A DNA stretch of 64,000 bases. Source: Aurantimonas endophytica (GTDB lineage: Bacteria; Pseudomonadota; Alphaproteobacteria; Rhizobiales; Rhizobiaceae). The stretch spans positions 310,001 to 374,000 of the forward strand of contig NZ_JACIEM010000004.1 of NCBI RefSeq assembly GCF_014196845.1, written 5' to 3'. Position 1 is the first letter of the stretch. The number at the start of each line of letters is the position of its first letter. The notes under the pieces are model-generated. The model did no database searches. It was given only the letters and a program-made list of their open reading frames with translations, and was not told the origin of the DNA. Below are positions 15,980 through 25,057 of this stretch, piece after piece. Position numbers and translations under genes: made by a program.

Positions 15980-17041
15980 TTAAGGAATCAGCCGGTCGGC
16001 CCGCAGCCGCTCGAAGAGGTCGCAGAAGGCGTCGTCGGTCGGCTCGTAGGCGGTGAAGCCCATCCGCCGGCTCTTGCTCATGTCGGTGACGACCTCGATC
16101 GGCCGGCCGAGATCGGCGTCGGTGTGCCACGGCGAGGCAAGCCGCGACAGATCGGGTTCGGCAAGGTTCTCCCGCGCGGCGATCTCGCGCCAGACCTGAT
16201 CGTCGTCGCGCATCTGGTCCGCCAGCGGCACGATCGTGCCGTCGAACGGCGCCGGCTCGAGGTCGAACCACTCGGCGATCTGTCCCCACATCCATTTCCA
16301 GCGGAACACGTCGCCATTGACGACGTTGAAGTCCTCGTTCGCCGCCGCCGGCGTCGTCGCGGCCCAGAGGAGGTGCCGGGCGAGCTGGCTGGCGCTGGTC
16401 ATGTCGGTCAGGCCCTCCCACTGCGCCGCCGAACCCGGAAAGCGGAACGGCCGGCCGGTCTCGCGGCAGATCGTGGCGTAGACGGCCAGCGTCGTGCCCA
16501 TGTTCATGGCGTTGCCGACGGCCTTGCCGATCACCGTGTGCGGGCGGTGGACGCTCCAGGTAAAGCCGTCGCGTGCGGCGGCGGCGAAGACCTCGTCCTC
16601 CTGCGCATAGTAGAAATTCGCGACGTCGAGCCGGCCCTGTTCCTCGCGGAACGGCGTCTGCGGCAGCGCGCCTTTGCCATAGGCCTCGAAGGGCCCGAGA
16701 TAGTGCTTCAGGCCGGTGACCAGCGCGACGTGGCGAGCCTTGTCTGTGGGGCGGAGCCCGTCCAGCAGGTTCTTCACCATCGCCGAATTGACGCGGATGT
16801 TCTCCGCTTCGCTGTCCTGGCGCAGCCATGTCGTCAGGAACACCGCGTCCGGATCGACGTCCGCGAGGGCCTTCGCCGTCCCGGCCGCGTCCTGCAAATC
16901 GGCGACGACCGGCGTCACGCCGGCCTGCTCGACCGGGCGCCGGGCCAGGCCATGAATGGTCCAGCCCTCCTTGACGAGAAGCGTCGCCGTCGCGCTGCCG
17001 ATGATGCCGCTTGCACCCACTACCAGTGCCGTCTTGGCCAT
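15980..17041 (-). CDS. SDR family oxidoreductase, PRISE (iridoid synthase-like) type
   Basis: This 353-residue protein starts with an NADP-binding Rossmann motif GASGIIG (about 9-15) and follows the progesterone 5-beta-reductase/iridoid synthase pattern: a TTWL motif, the ALVTGLKHYLGPF segment, FYYAQEDEVF, and the VHRPHTVIG loop. Enzymes of this class reduce activated C=C bonds of enones. The bacterial members' substrates are mostly unknown. It is divergent from an HxlR regulator whose start is about 98 bases away, and that regulator is the obvious candidate to control it. Confidence 0.85.
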   Translation of the reverse strand: MAKTALVVGASGIIGSATATLLVKEGWTIHGLARRPVEQAGVTPVVADLQDAAGTAKALADVDPDAVFLTTWLRQDSEAENIRVNSAMVKNLLDGLRPTDKARHVALVTGLKHYLGPFEAYGKGALPQTPFREEQGRLDVANFYYAQEDEVFAAAARDGFTWSVHRPHTVIGKAVGNAMNMGTTLAVYATICRETGRPFRFPGSAAQWEGLTDMTSASQLARHLLWAATTPAAANEDFNVVNGDVFRWKWMWGQIAEWFDLEPAPFDGTIVPLADQMRDDDQVWREIAARENLAEPDLSRLASPWHTDADLGRPIEVVTDMSKSRRMGFTAYEPTDDAFCDLFERLRADRLIP

Positions 17042-17138
17042 GTCCGTCTCCTTGATCGCTTGACGACGGAGCTAGGCGGCGTCTCGTGCGTTCGCCAGAC
17101 GGCACCAAACAGGGACCTAGCCACCAGGAGGTAACCAC

Positions 17139-17519
17139 ATGCTGCCCGGATCACCCGAGGACGACTGGCGCGAGGACTGCGCGCCGCGCCGCGTCCTCGA
17201 GCTTTTTGCGACCAAATGGACCAGCATGGTACTGCACACGCTGCATGCCCGCCACGCCGGCCGCTCCCGCACCGGCGTCCTGCAGCGCAGCCTGCCGGGC
17301 ATCTCCAAGAAGATGCTGACCCAGACATTGCGCGAGATGGAATCCAGCGGCCTCGTGACGAGGCATGTCGGAAGCACCGTGCCGCCGGCGGTGGAGTACC
17401 GCCTGACCGAGCTCGGCAACCGTTTCGTCGAGCCGGTCGAGCTGCTCTACGGCTGGGGCCGCCAGAACGCCGATGCCCTCGACCAACTCGGCAGCCGCTC
17501 GACGGCGCGGCGGGTGTAG
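17139..17519 (+). CDS. HxlR family winged-helix regulator
   Basis: The 126-residue protein has the HxlR winged helix: VLELFATKWTSMVLHTL, then LQRSLPGISKKMLTQTLREM (recognition helix) and the wing ending in VEYRLTELG. Cys residues of redox-sensing HxlR relatives are not prominent; only one Cys, near the N-terminus (EDCAPRR), is present. AGGAGG precedes the ATG. It is transcribed away from the PRISE-like reductase and most likely controls that gene and itself in response to a small electrophile or aldehyde; this is inference from the arrangement. Confidence 0.88.
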   Translation: MLPGSPEDDWREDCAPRRVLELFATKWTSMVLHTLHARHAGRSRTGVLQRSLPGISKKMLTQTLREMESSGLVTRHVGSTVPPAVEYRLTELGNRFVEPVELLYGWGRQNADALDQLGSRSTARRV

Positions 17520-17574
17520 GATCGGCTTGTACCTATGGGAAGAAGAACAAGCTGAAGACGGTTTCGGCCTTCCG

Positions 17575-18474
17575 CTAGATGGACGCCTGACGCCGCTCGC
17601 CCCCCGACATATCGGTTCTGGTGTCCTTGACGGGCGGCAGGCCGAACAGCCGCCCGTATTCCCGCGTGAACTGCGGGACGCTTTCGTAGCCGACGGCAAA
17701 GGCCGCGGCGCTGGCGGACGCGCTTTCGGACATCATCAGGCGCCGCGCTTCGATCAGTCGGAGCTGCTTCTGGAACTGCAGAGGCGACAGCGAGGTCACG
17801 GCGCGAAAATGATGGTGGAAGGAGGAAGGTCCCATCATGGCCTCCGCCGCGAGTTGCCGGATCGACAGTTTCTGTGCGAAGGCCGAGCGGATGACGGCCA
17901 CGGCCCGGGCAATCCGGGCGACGTGACTGTCGGGCGTTCCAAGCTGGCGGATGGCCTGCCCGTGCCGGCCAGCCAGCAGCCAGTAGTGCATCTCGCGCAT
18001 GAGCTGGGCTTGCAGGATCGGCACCGAGCGCGGTCGGTCGAGCAGCCGCATCAACCGAAGCGCCGCGTCCGCCACCTCCGCATCGGTCGGATCGACGCGC
18101 ACCGGCGCGTTCTCGGACACGAGGACGGCCTTCATCTCCAGCGCAAGCTTTGCAATCACCGCCCTGTCGAGCTCCATGACGAGTGAATAATAAGGCGCCG
18201 CCGGGCTGGCACGGGTGATCTGGCTGACCGTCGGGACATCGGCCGTTATCAGCAGGGACTCGCCCGCGGAGAACGCGAACTGCCGTGTGCCCATGGTCAC
18301 CGCCTTGCTGCCTTGAACGACGAGACAGACAAGCGGCCGCGAGATGTCATGCACGAGGCCGCTGGGCGTCGTGGCCCAGACCGTCGACAGGCCGGCGATG
18401 GGCGTCGGAGCCATTCCGGTCGTGCTGCGATGGGTGTCGGCGTGATGCCGGATGGCGTCCAGGAGCGTGTTCAT
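17575..18474 (-). CDS. AraC family regulator with AraC_N domain
   Basis: The 299-residue protein has an N-terminal cupin-like AraC_N domain (RPLVCLVVQGSKAVTMG..., SLLITADVPT) and two C-terminal helix-turn-helix motifs at about residues 195-290. The first contains LSIRQLAAEAMMGPSSFHHH and the second AFAVGYESVPQFTREYGRLF. It is divergent from the short-chain dehydrogenase at 18635, with about 160 bases between them, so control of that gene is likely. Members of this group often respond to aromatic or reactive compounds. Confidence 0.9.
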   Translation of the reverse strand: MNTLLDAIRHHADTHRSTTGMAPTPIAGLSTVWATTPSGLVHDISRPLVCLVVQGSKAVTMGTRQFAFSAGESLLITADVPTVSQITRASPAAPYYSLVMELDRAVIAKLALEMKAVLVSENAPVRVDPTDAEVADAALRLMRLLDRPRSVPILQAQLMREMHYWLLAGRHGQAIRQLGTPDSHVARIARAVAVIRSAFAQKLSIRQLAAEAMMGPSSFHHHFRAVTSLSPLQFQKQLRLIEARRLMMSESASASAAAFAVGYESVPQFTREYGRLFGLPPVKDTRTDMSGGERRQASI

Positions 18475-18634
18475 GCCCCGGACGTTAGGCGGAAGCGCAT
18501 GTCGTTGCCTAGCCGTTTTGGAGTTTCAGGCAAGACTCCGCGAGCTTCAGGCAACAATGGCGAGGAGGCGGGGGCGATATCCGTCTCGGCACACAAGATG
18601 TGCCGATCCGGAAATTGCATCAGGGAAACCAGCC

Positions 18635-19390
18635 ATGGCAAAGATCACTCTCGTCACCGGCGGCAGCCGCGGCCTTGGCCGCAATACCGCCCTCAGCATC
18701 GCCCGTCGGGGCGGCGACGTCGTCATCACCTATCAGAGCCGTACGGAGGACGCCGCGGCCGCCGTCGCGGAAATCCGCGCCCTCGGCCGCAACGCCGCGG
18801 CGCTGCACCTCGATGCGGGAACGGTGTCCACCTTCCCGGCATTCGCCAAGAGCCTCGGGCAGGCATTGCGGGACACCTGGCAGCGCGACAGCTTCGACGC
18901 CCTCGTCAACAATGCCGGCCACGGCGACCATGCGCTTATCGCCGACACCACCGAAGAGCAGTTCGACAGGCTCGTCGACGTTCACTTCAAGGGCGTTTTC
19001 TTCCTGACCCAGACGCTGCTGCCGCTGCTGGCCGATGGCGGGCGCATCGTCAACCTGTCGTCCGGGCTCACCCGCGTCTCCGCCCCGGGTTGGGCGGCCT
19101 ACGCCGCCGTCAAGGGCGCCGTCGAGGTGCTGAGCCTCTACATGGCCAAGGAACTCGGCAGCCGGGGCATCGCCGTCAACACGGTGGCTCCGGGCGCGAT
19201 CGAGACCGACTTCTTCGGTGGCGCCGTCCGCGACACGCCGGACTTCAACAAGTACTTCGCCGAGCTGACGGCGCTCGGCCGCGTCGGCTTGCCGGATGAC
19301 ATCGGCCCGATGATCGCAAGCCTCCTCTCCGAGGACAATCGCTGGGTCAATGCGCAGCGGATCGAGGTCTCCGGCGGTCAGGGAATCTAG
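18635..19390 (+). CDS. Short-chain dehydrogenase/reductase (classical SDR)
   Basis: The 251-residue protein has all classical SDR landmarks: TGGSRGLG for NAD(P) binding (8-15), VNNAG (91-95), the catalytic Ser in NLSSG (near 142), Tyr156 and Lys160 in YAAVK, and a C-terminal WVNAQRIEVSGGQGI. Start 18635 was preferred to an in-frame upstream ATG because GGGA precedes it and homologous sequence begins exactly there. It is divergent from the AraC regulator. Substrate not predictable; the ALVNNAGHGDHA region and sheet order resemble 3-oxoacyl-ACP reductase-like SDRs. Confidence 0.92.
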   Translation: MAKITLVTGGSRGLGRNTALSIARRGGDVVITYQSRTEDAAAAVAEIRALGRNAAALHLDAGTVSTFPAFAKSLGQALRDTWQRDSFDALVNNAGHGDHALIADTTEEQFDRLVDVHFKGVFFLTQTLLPLLADGGRIVNLSSGLTRVSAPGWAAYAAVKGAVEVLSLYMAKELGSRGIAVNTVAPGAIETDFFGGAVRDTPDFNKYFAELTALGRVGLPDDIGPMIASLLSEDNRWVNAQRIEVSGGQGI

Positions 19391-19676
19391 GCCGCGCAGA
19401 TTGCCGGGCCGCATGGGCCGCCGGGCACCGTGCGGCCCCGCAATCCTCGTCGTCTGAAGCCGAAGCCCAGAGGAGTGCTAGCAAGAGCGTCCCCGCCATA
19501 ATTCAAGACAAAAGGCATGAGCGGAAGTGCCAAAGCAGGACGTCTGTCCTGCAATGGCAGGGGGAGCGCGAACGGCTGTGGCAACACTGGCAGTTGCAAC
19601 TTGGTAGCCGACTTGCGAAACAGCCGTCGTGAGGGACGCCTCTGCCTGCCGGGCCGCGCAGGAGCCTGGAGATCAG

Positions 19677-20687
19677 ATGACCACCACCGCCGAGAGCCTG
19701 AAGCCGCTTCTGTGGGAACCCAAGAACCTGGTGCGCGCCGTGCAGGCGGCCGGGGTGACGCTCTGGTCCTGGAACGTCGATACCGACGCGCTGGCGATGG
19801 ACGACCATGCCTACGATCTGTGGGGCATCCCGCAGGGCAAGGACGTCAAGTTCGAGGATCTGTCGGCGCATATCCACCCGGCTGACCGGGACCGGGTGCG
19901 GGCCGCCTTTAACGCCACGCGGGCGATCGTCGGGGCCTACGAGATCGACTTCCGCATCATGATCGGCGACGAGCTGAAATGGATCTCGGCGCGCGGGCAG
20001 GGCGACGATACCGGCATGGTCAGCCGGATCATGTTCGGCATCTTCATCGACGTGACCGGCCGCAAGCAGGCCGAGGAGGGGCGCGAGCTCCTCGCCGGCG
20101 AGATGAGCCACCGGGTCAAGAACCTGCTGGCCATCGCCTCCGGCCTCACCGCCATCACTTCGCGCTCGACCGAGACCACCGAGGACATGGCCCGCGAGCT
20201 GACGCAGCGGCTGACGGCGCTCGGCCGGGCCCACGATCTCGTCCGGCCGATCGCCGGGCAGACCGAGGCCGCCTCGGCACTGCTCGGCGACCTGCTCACC
20301 GTGCTGCTCGCGCCCTACGACGATCTCGGCGCCTTCAGCGGGCGGATCCGGGTCTCCGTGCCGCGGATGAGCGTCGGCGACTCGGCGACGACCATCCTCG
20401 CACTGATCGTCCATGAACTCGCCACCAACTCGTTGAAATACGGCGCGCTCTCCGTCGACACGGGCACGCTCGACGTCTCCTGCTCGGCGCATGACGAAGC
20501 CATCACGCTTGTCTGGACCGAGAGCGGCGGGCCGCCGGTCTCGCCGCGGACAGGCGTCGGCGGCTATGGCAGCAAGCTCATCGAGCGCAGCGTCATCGGC
20601 CATCTGCGCGGCAAGATCGACTATAACTGGGCGAACAGCGGCCTCGTGGTGACGCTCAAGGTCGACCCCGCCCGCCTCGCGGAGTAG
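19677..20687 (+). CDS. PAS domain HWE-family sensor histidine kinase (copy 2)
   Basis: The 336-residue kinase closely matches the one at 8.3-9.3 kb across PAS and kinase domains, with identical stretches such as EDLSAHIHPADRDRVRAAF and GEMSHRVKNLLAIASGL. The phospho-acceptor is His145. The N-box HELATNSLKYGALS and VWTESGGPP are present. The start at 19677 was chosen because GGAGA precedes it and the upstream extension is not shared with copy 1. No transmembrane region and no neighbouring response regulator. The two look like a within-genome duplication, diverged mostly at the ends. Confidence 0.92.
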   Translation: MTTTAESLKPLLWEPKNLVRAVQAAGVTLWSWNVDTDALAMDDHAYDLWGIPQGKDVKFEDLSAHIHPADRDRVRAAFNATRAIVGAYEIDFRIMIGDELKWISARGQGDDTGMVSRIMFGIFIDVTGRKQAEEGRELLAGEMSHRVKNLLAIASGLTAITSRSTETTEDMARELTQRLTALGRAHDLVRPIAGQTEAASALLGDLLTVLLAPYDDLGAFSGRIRVSVPRMSVGDSATTILALIVHELATNSLKYGALSVDTGTLDVSCSAHDEAITLVWTESGGPPVSPRTGVGGYGSKLIERSVIGHLRGKIDYNWANSGLVVTLKVDPARLAE

Positions 20688-20763
20688 CTTGAGGATGATC
20701 GGTCCCGGCGGCGGCAAGACGGTCGTCGGAGGGGCCGAGAACCGACCTTTTTGGCATCCCTCG

Positions 20764-21174
20764 ATGATCCAGACCCCGCCGAAACTGCTGTCCAGCGGCA
20801 ACCCGCAGATCCCCAAGGGCGACGGCAACGAACCCGTCCAGGCCTATATCGCCGCCATGCCCGGCTGGAAGAGCGACCTCGGGCGGCGCCTCGACCGGAT
20901 CGTCGAAACGGCCTTTCCTGCGGTGCGCAAGGCGGTGAAATGGAACACGCCGCTCTACGGCAAGGAAGACGGCTGGTTCTTCGCCATGTACTGCTACAAG
21001 AACCACGTCCAGCTGACCTTCATGCAGGGTGCGTCGCTCGATCCCGTGCCGCCGGTGGCCTCGAAGGTCGCCGGCACCCGCTATGTGAAGATCCGCGAGG
21101 GCGACGAGCTGGACGAGGCGCAGATCGCCGACTGGCTGCGCCAGGCCGTTCGGCTGCCGGGCGTCAGGCTGTAG
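20764..21174 (+). CDS. DUF1801 family protein
   Basis: This 136-residue protein has the DUF1801 (YdhG-like) pattern: NPQIPKGDGNEPVQAYIAAM, AFPAVRKAVKWNTPLYGKEDGWFF, and the final VKIREGDELDEAQIADWLRQA. The domain has an alpha/beta fold of unknown function. ATG 20764 gives the family's usual length; an in-frame ATG at 20695 has a better ribosome site (GAGG), so the true start may be there. It ends 10 bases before the LysE-type gene and is probably co-transcribed with it. Confidence 0.82.
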   Translation: MIQTPPKLLSSGNPQIPKGDGNEPVQAYIAAMPGWKSDLGRRLDRIVETAFPAVRKAVKWNTPLYGKEDGWFFAMYCYKNHVQLTFMQGASLDPVPPVASKVAGTRYVKIREGDELDEAQIADWLRQAVRLPGVRL

Positions 21175-21184
21175 GGAACCGACC

Positions 21185-21817
21185 ATGCCGAGCATCGAGA
21201 TCCTGGCAGCCTTCCTCGTGACGACGGCGGTGTTCGCCGTCATTCCGGGGCCGGCCATGCTCTATGCCGCCGCGCGGACGATGGCCGGTGGGCGCCGCTC
21301 GGGCCTGATGGCGGTGCTCGGCCTGCATCTTGGCTGCTATGTCCACATCGCCGCTGCGGCCGGCGGGCTGTCGGTGCTGTTCCACGCGGTGCCGACCCTC
21401 TATCTGGCGGTCAAGCTGGCGGGCGCCGCCTATCTCGTCTGGCTCGGCATCCAGCTGTTCCGACCGGACCGGGCGGCGAATGCCAACGCCATCCAAATGA
21501 AGCCCCGCTCGGGGCGCCGCGCCTTCGCCGAGAGCATGACGGTCGAGATCCTCAACCCGAAGACGGCGATCTTCTTCCTCGCCTTCCTGCCGCAATTCGT
21601 CGATGCGGCGGCAGCCTTCCCGATCTGGCTGCAGATGGCGCTGCTCGGCGTCGCGGTGAATGTCGTGTTCTCGCTGACGGACATCGTCTGCGTCGTGCTG
21701 GCCGGGCTGGCGGTCGAGCGGCTGAAACGCTCCGGCCGCGCCCAGCGCCTGGTCCGCCGGGCCGGCGGCGCGGTGCTCGTCGGTCTCGGCACCCATCTGG
21801 CGCTGCAGCGAGGCTGA
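21185..21817 (+). CDS. LysE/RhtB family amino acid exporter
   Basis: The 210-residue membrane protein has about six hydrophobic segments and the LysE signature VIPGPAMLYAAARTMAGGRRSG near the N-terminus (residues about 18-40). KLAGAAYLVWLGIQLF and NPKTAIFFLAFLPQFV are typical of RhtB/LysE exporters of amino acids or homoserine lactones. It follows the DUF1801 gene by 10 bases. Substrate not predictable. Confidence 0.92.
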   Translation: MPSIEILAAFLVTTAVFAVIPGPAMLYAAARTMAGGRRSGLMAVLGLHLGCYVHIAAAAGGLSVLFHAVPTLYLAVKLAGAAYLVWLGIQLFRPDRAANANAIQMKPRSGRRAFAESMTVEILNPKTAIFFLAFLPQFVDAAAAFPIWLQMALLGVAVNVVFSLTDIVCVVLAGLAVERLKRSGRAQRLVRRAGGAVLVGLGTHLALQRG

Positions 21818-21845
21818 ACCGGCAGGTCCGCGGCCGGGGCCGGGG

Positions 21846-23075
21846 TCAGGCCTTGGCCGGGGCGCCCGGCCCGTCGTGCTCGATTCGGGGCAGGAACCAG
21901 GCGAGCAGCCCGGCCAGCGGCAGGAACGAGCAGAAATGATAGACCGCCTCGATGCCGTAGCGGTCGGCGAGGCCCCCGAGGATCGCCGCGGCGATGCCGC
22001 CGAGACCGAAATTCAGCCCGTAGAACAGCCCGCCGATGAGGCCGATACGGTTGGGCAGCAGCTCCATCGCGTAGATCAGGATCGAGGCGAAGGCGCTCGC
22101 CATCACGAGGTTGATCGTCACCGTCAGGACACCTGTCCAGAACAGATCGGCATACGGCAGCATCAGGGTCAGCGGCAGCGGCCCGAGCACCGAGATCCAG
22201 ATGATCCGGTAGCGCCCGATCCGGTCGCCGACGATGCCGCCGATCAGCGCGCCGGCCGCCGAGGCCATCAGGAAGACGAACAGCATCATCTGCGAGGCGG
22301 GGATCGAGAGCCCGAAGCGCTCGATCAGATAGAAGGTGTAGAACGAGCGGAAGCTCTCGCCATAGGCGTTCTTGGAGAACATCAGCAGCGTCAGGACGAC
22401 GAGCCCGATGGCGATCGTCGACGTCGCGTGGCGCGGCAGGTTCGCCTGGTGGCCGGCGAGCGATTCCCGCACCTCGGCGAAATGCCGACTGATCGCCGCC
22501 TGCTGCCGGCCGATCCAGCCAAGCAGCAGCATCGCCGCGAGCGCCGCGGCGGTGAACCAGGCAAGGCTCGGCTGCCCCAGCGGCACGATGATCAGCGCCG
22601 CGCAGACCGGGCCGAGGGCGCCGCCCGCCTGGCCGCCGACCTGGAACATGCCCTGCGCCAGCCCCTGCCGGCCGCCCGCCGCATAGCGCGCCATGCGGGT
22701 GGCCTCGGGGTGGAATATCGACGAGCCGATGCCGATCAGCGCCACCGCGACGAGGATCGCCGTGTAGCTTCCCGCGAAGGCAAGGGCGATGAGGCCGGAC
22801 AGCGTGAACACCATGCCGATGACCGGCGAATACGGTGCCGGGCGCCGGTCCGTGTAGACGCCGACCAGCGGCTGCAGCAGCGAGCCGGCGATCTGGAAGG
22901 TGAGGGTGATCAGGCCGATCTGCGCGAAGTCGAGATCGTAGCTGCGCTGGATGATCGGATAGATCGCCGGGATCAGCGACTGCATCAGGTCGTTGAGGAA
23001 ATGCGCCACCCCGAGGACCGCCAGGACGGCCATATAGGTGCGCGGCTTCAGCGATAAAGCAGGGGCAGTGTTCAT
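21846..23075 (-). CDS. MFS transporter, fosmidomycin-resistance (Fsr) type
   Basis: The 409-residue protein has 12 hydrophobic segments. HFLNDLMQSLIPAIYPIIQ at the first helix, GIGSSIFHPEATRMAR, and FQVGGQAGGALGP are hallmarks of Fsr-like major facilitator proteins. Fsr members export drugs such as fosmidomycin; the native substrate is unknown. Start 23075 replaces a longer in-frame option because homology begins at MNTAPALSLKPRTYMAVL. It converges with the LysE gene, with 28 bases between stops. Confidence 0.9.
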   Translation of the reverse strand: MNTAPALSLKPRTYMAVLAVLGVAHFLNDLMQSLIPAIYPIIQRSYDLDFAQIGLITLTFQIAGSLLQPLVGVYTDRRPAPYSPVIGMVFTLSGLIALAFAGSYTAILVAVALIGIGSSIFHPEATRMARYAAGGRQGLAQGMFQVGGQAGGALGPVCAALIIVPLGQPSLAWFTAAALAAMLLLGWIGRQQAAISRHFAEVRESLAGHQANLPRHATSTIAIGLVVLTLLMFSKNAYGESFRSFYTFYLIERFGLSIPASQMMLFVFLMASAAGALIGGIVGDRIGRYRIIWISVLGPLPLTLMLPYADLFWTGVLTVTINLVMASAFASILIYAMELLPNRIGLIGGLFYGLNFGLGGIAAAILGGLADRYGIEAVYHFCSFLPLAGLLAWFLPRIEHDGPGAPAKA

Positions 23076-23293
23076 CTCGGACCGTCCGTCACGCCTCCCG
23101 GCACCGATGCCGGGCGACAAGCGGCGTACGCCGAAGCGGCGGCGACTGCAAACCCTATGGCGACCTTACCGGGGAAAGCAGGGCGAAGCGATCGCCGGCG
23201 CCGGGCGCGAGACAGGCCGCCGCCGGGCCCCACGCCTCCTGCAAGCTGCCGGACTTGCGTTCGCGCCCACTGCCGGGCGCCGTCGGCAGCGCC

Positions 23294-25057
23294 TCAGTAA
23301 TTGGCGAGGACCGCGTCGGACGCCGGCATGCGAAGGCGCTCGAGGCCGTAGGCCCGCTGCGCCACCGTGTGCGGGAAGGGCTGGGACGGATTGCCCATGG
23401 TCGGCGGCATCCGCATGATCGGCAGGATGCGGCGCAGGATCCGCCCGGCCGCCGGCACTGCGTTCCAGCCGGAGGTGCGGAAGCCGTGCGTGCCCTCGAC
23501 GGCCTTCGGTTCGTCGAGGATGACCAGGAACAGGTATTTCGGGTCGTTGGCCGGCAGGATGCCCATGAAGGACGTCATCACGCGGCTCTTGTCGTAGCGT
23601 CCGTTGACGACCTTCTCGGCGGTGCCGGTCTTGCCGCCGATATAGTAGCCTTCGATATTCGCGCCCTTGGCCGAGCCCGAGATGGCATTGAGGCGCATGA
23701 GGTAGCGCAACGCTTCGCCGGTTTCCGGCGTCACCGCCTGGTCGTGGATCGTCCGGGCGGCCGGGTCCGTCCCCTTGACGAAGGTCGGCCGGATCAGCCG
23801 GCCGCCGTTGACCAGCGCGCCGACCCCCATCGCCGCCTGCAGCGGCGTCACCGCCAGCCCGTGCCCGAAGGCGATGGTCGCCGTGTTCACCGCCTGCCAG
23901 TTGCGCGGCACGATCGGGCTGGCGCTTTCCGGCAGTTCGGTCGTCAGCCGGTCGAGCTGGCCGAGCTGGCGCAGGAAGCTCTTGTGCCCTTCGACGCCGA
24001 CGCCCATCGCCATACGGCCGAAGGCGATGTTCGAGGAGACGAGGAACGCCTCCGGCAGGTTCAGCGGCCGCTTCTCGCCGCGAAAATCGTTGATGCGGAA
24101 ACGTCCGAAGCTCAGCGGCTTGCTGGCGTCGAGGACGGAATGGATGTTGAAGACACCCGAATCGAGCGCCATCGCCGTGGTCATCGCCTTGAAGGTCGAC
24201 CCCATCTCGTAGACGCCGACATTGATCCGGTTGATGTTCTCGGGCTTCTGCGCCTGCGTCGCATCATTGGGATCGAAATCGGGGAGCGAGACCAGTGACA
24301 CGACCTCGCCGTTGGTCACGTCGAGGACGAGCCCCGCGCCGCCGACGGCCTTGTAGCGGTCGATCTCCCGGCGCAGCTCGTCGGTGAAGGCGTGCTGCAC
24401 CTTCAGGTCGATGCTCAGCTGCACCGGCTCCAGATCCTGCCGCTGCAGGTCCAGGCCGGCCATCTGCAGCACTTCGAGGCCGCTCTGGTCGATCCAACGC
24501 TCGATGCCGGCGATGCCCTTGTTGTCGATGTTGACGGCGCCGAGGACCTGCGCGGCCGCGGTGCCGTTCGGGTAGAGCCGCCGCGTCTCGCGCCGGAAGC
24601 CGACGCCGGGAATGCCCTGTTCCCAGAGCGCCTGCTGCTGGCGGGCGGTGATCGACCGCTTGATCCAGGTGAAGCCGCTGCGCCCGCTGAGGCGCTGGTA
24701 GAGGCTGCGGGCGTTGAGGTCGGGAAGCACCGCGAGGATCTTCTCGACGGCCTCGTCGGTGTCGACGATGCGGCGCGGCTCGGCGAAGGCCGAGAAGGAG
24801 GGGATGTCCCGCGCCAGGAGATCGCCGTTCCGGTCGAGAATGTCCGGCCGCGCGATCGAGGGGGGAGCGGGACTGCGGCTCGCGTCCGCCATGTCGATCG
24901 AGCCGAACCATGCCAGCCGCAGGACGAGCGTCGCGTAGATCCCTGCGAACGCAACGATGGTGATCGCCGTGCGAACCCGGTTGCGCCCCGGTTCGATGAC
25001 GCGGCGACGGCGTGTCGATGGCGTCGGCGCAGCCGGAGCGGGGTCGAGTTCGGTCAT
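23294..25057 (-). CDS. FtsI-type peptidoglycan D,D-transpeptidase (class B PBP)
   Basis: The 587-residue protein has one N-terminal membrane anchor (about residues 27-48, after a basic stretch), a PBP dimerisation domain, and the transpeptidase domain. Active-site motifs are Ser287 in GSTFK, the SSN triad around FLVSSNIAF, and KTGTAEKV. These match FtsI/PBP3, which cross-links septal peptidoglycan. Unlike usual ftsI genes it is not flanked by mraZ, ftsL or murE; an MFS gene and a small Cys-rich protein are the neighbours. It could be the sole ftsI or a paralogue. A perfect CtrA box lies 79-93 bases before the start. Confidence 0.9.
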   Translation of the reverse strand: MTELDPAPAAPTPSTRRRRVIEPGRNRVRTAITIVAFAGIYATLVLRLAWFGSIDMADASRSPAPPSIARPDILDRNGDLLARDIPSFSAFAEPRRIVDTDEAVEKILAVLPDLNARSLYQRLSGRSGFTWIKRSITARQQQALWEQGIPGVGFRRETRRLYPNGTAAAQVLGAVNIDNKGIAGIERWIDQSGLEVLQMAGLDLQRQDLEPVQLSIDLKVQHAFTDELRREIDRYKAVGGAGLVLDVTNGEVVSLVSLPDFDPNDATQAQKPENINRINVGVYEMGSTFKAMTTAMALDSGVFNIHSVLDASKPLSFGRFRINDFRGEKRPLNLPEAFLVSSNIAFGRMAMGVGVEGHKSFLRQLGQLDRLTTELPESASPIVPRNWQAVNTATIAFGHGLAVTPLQAAMGVGALVNGGRLIRPTFVKGTDPAARTIHDQAVTPETGEALRYLMRLNAISGSAKGANIEGYYIGGKTGTAEKVVNGRYDKSRVMTSFMGILPANDPKYLFLVILDEPKAVEGTHGFRTSGWNAVPAAGRILRRILPIMRMPPTMGNPSQPFPHTVAQRAYGLERLRMPASDAVLANY

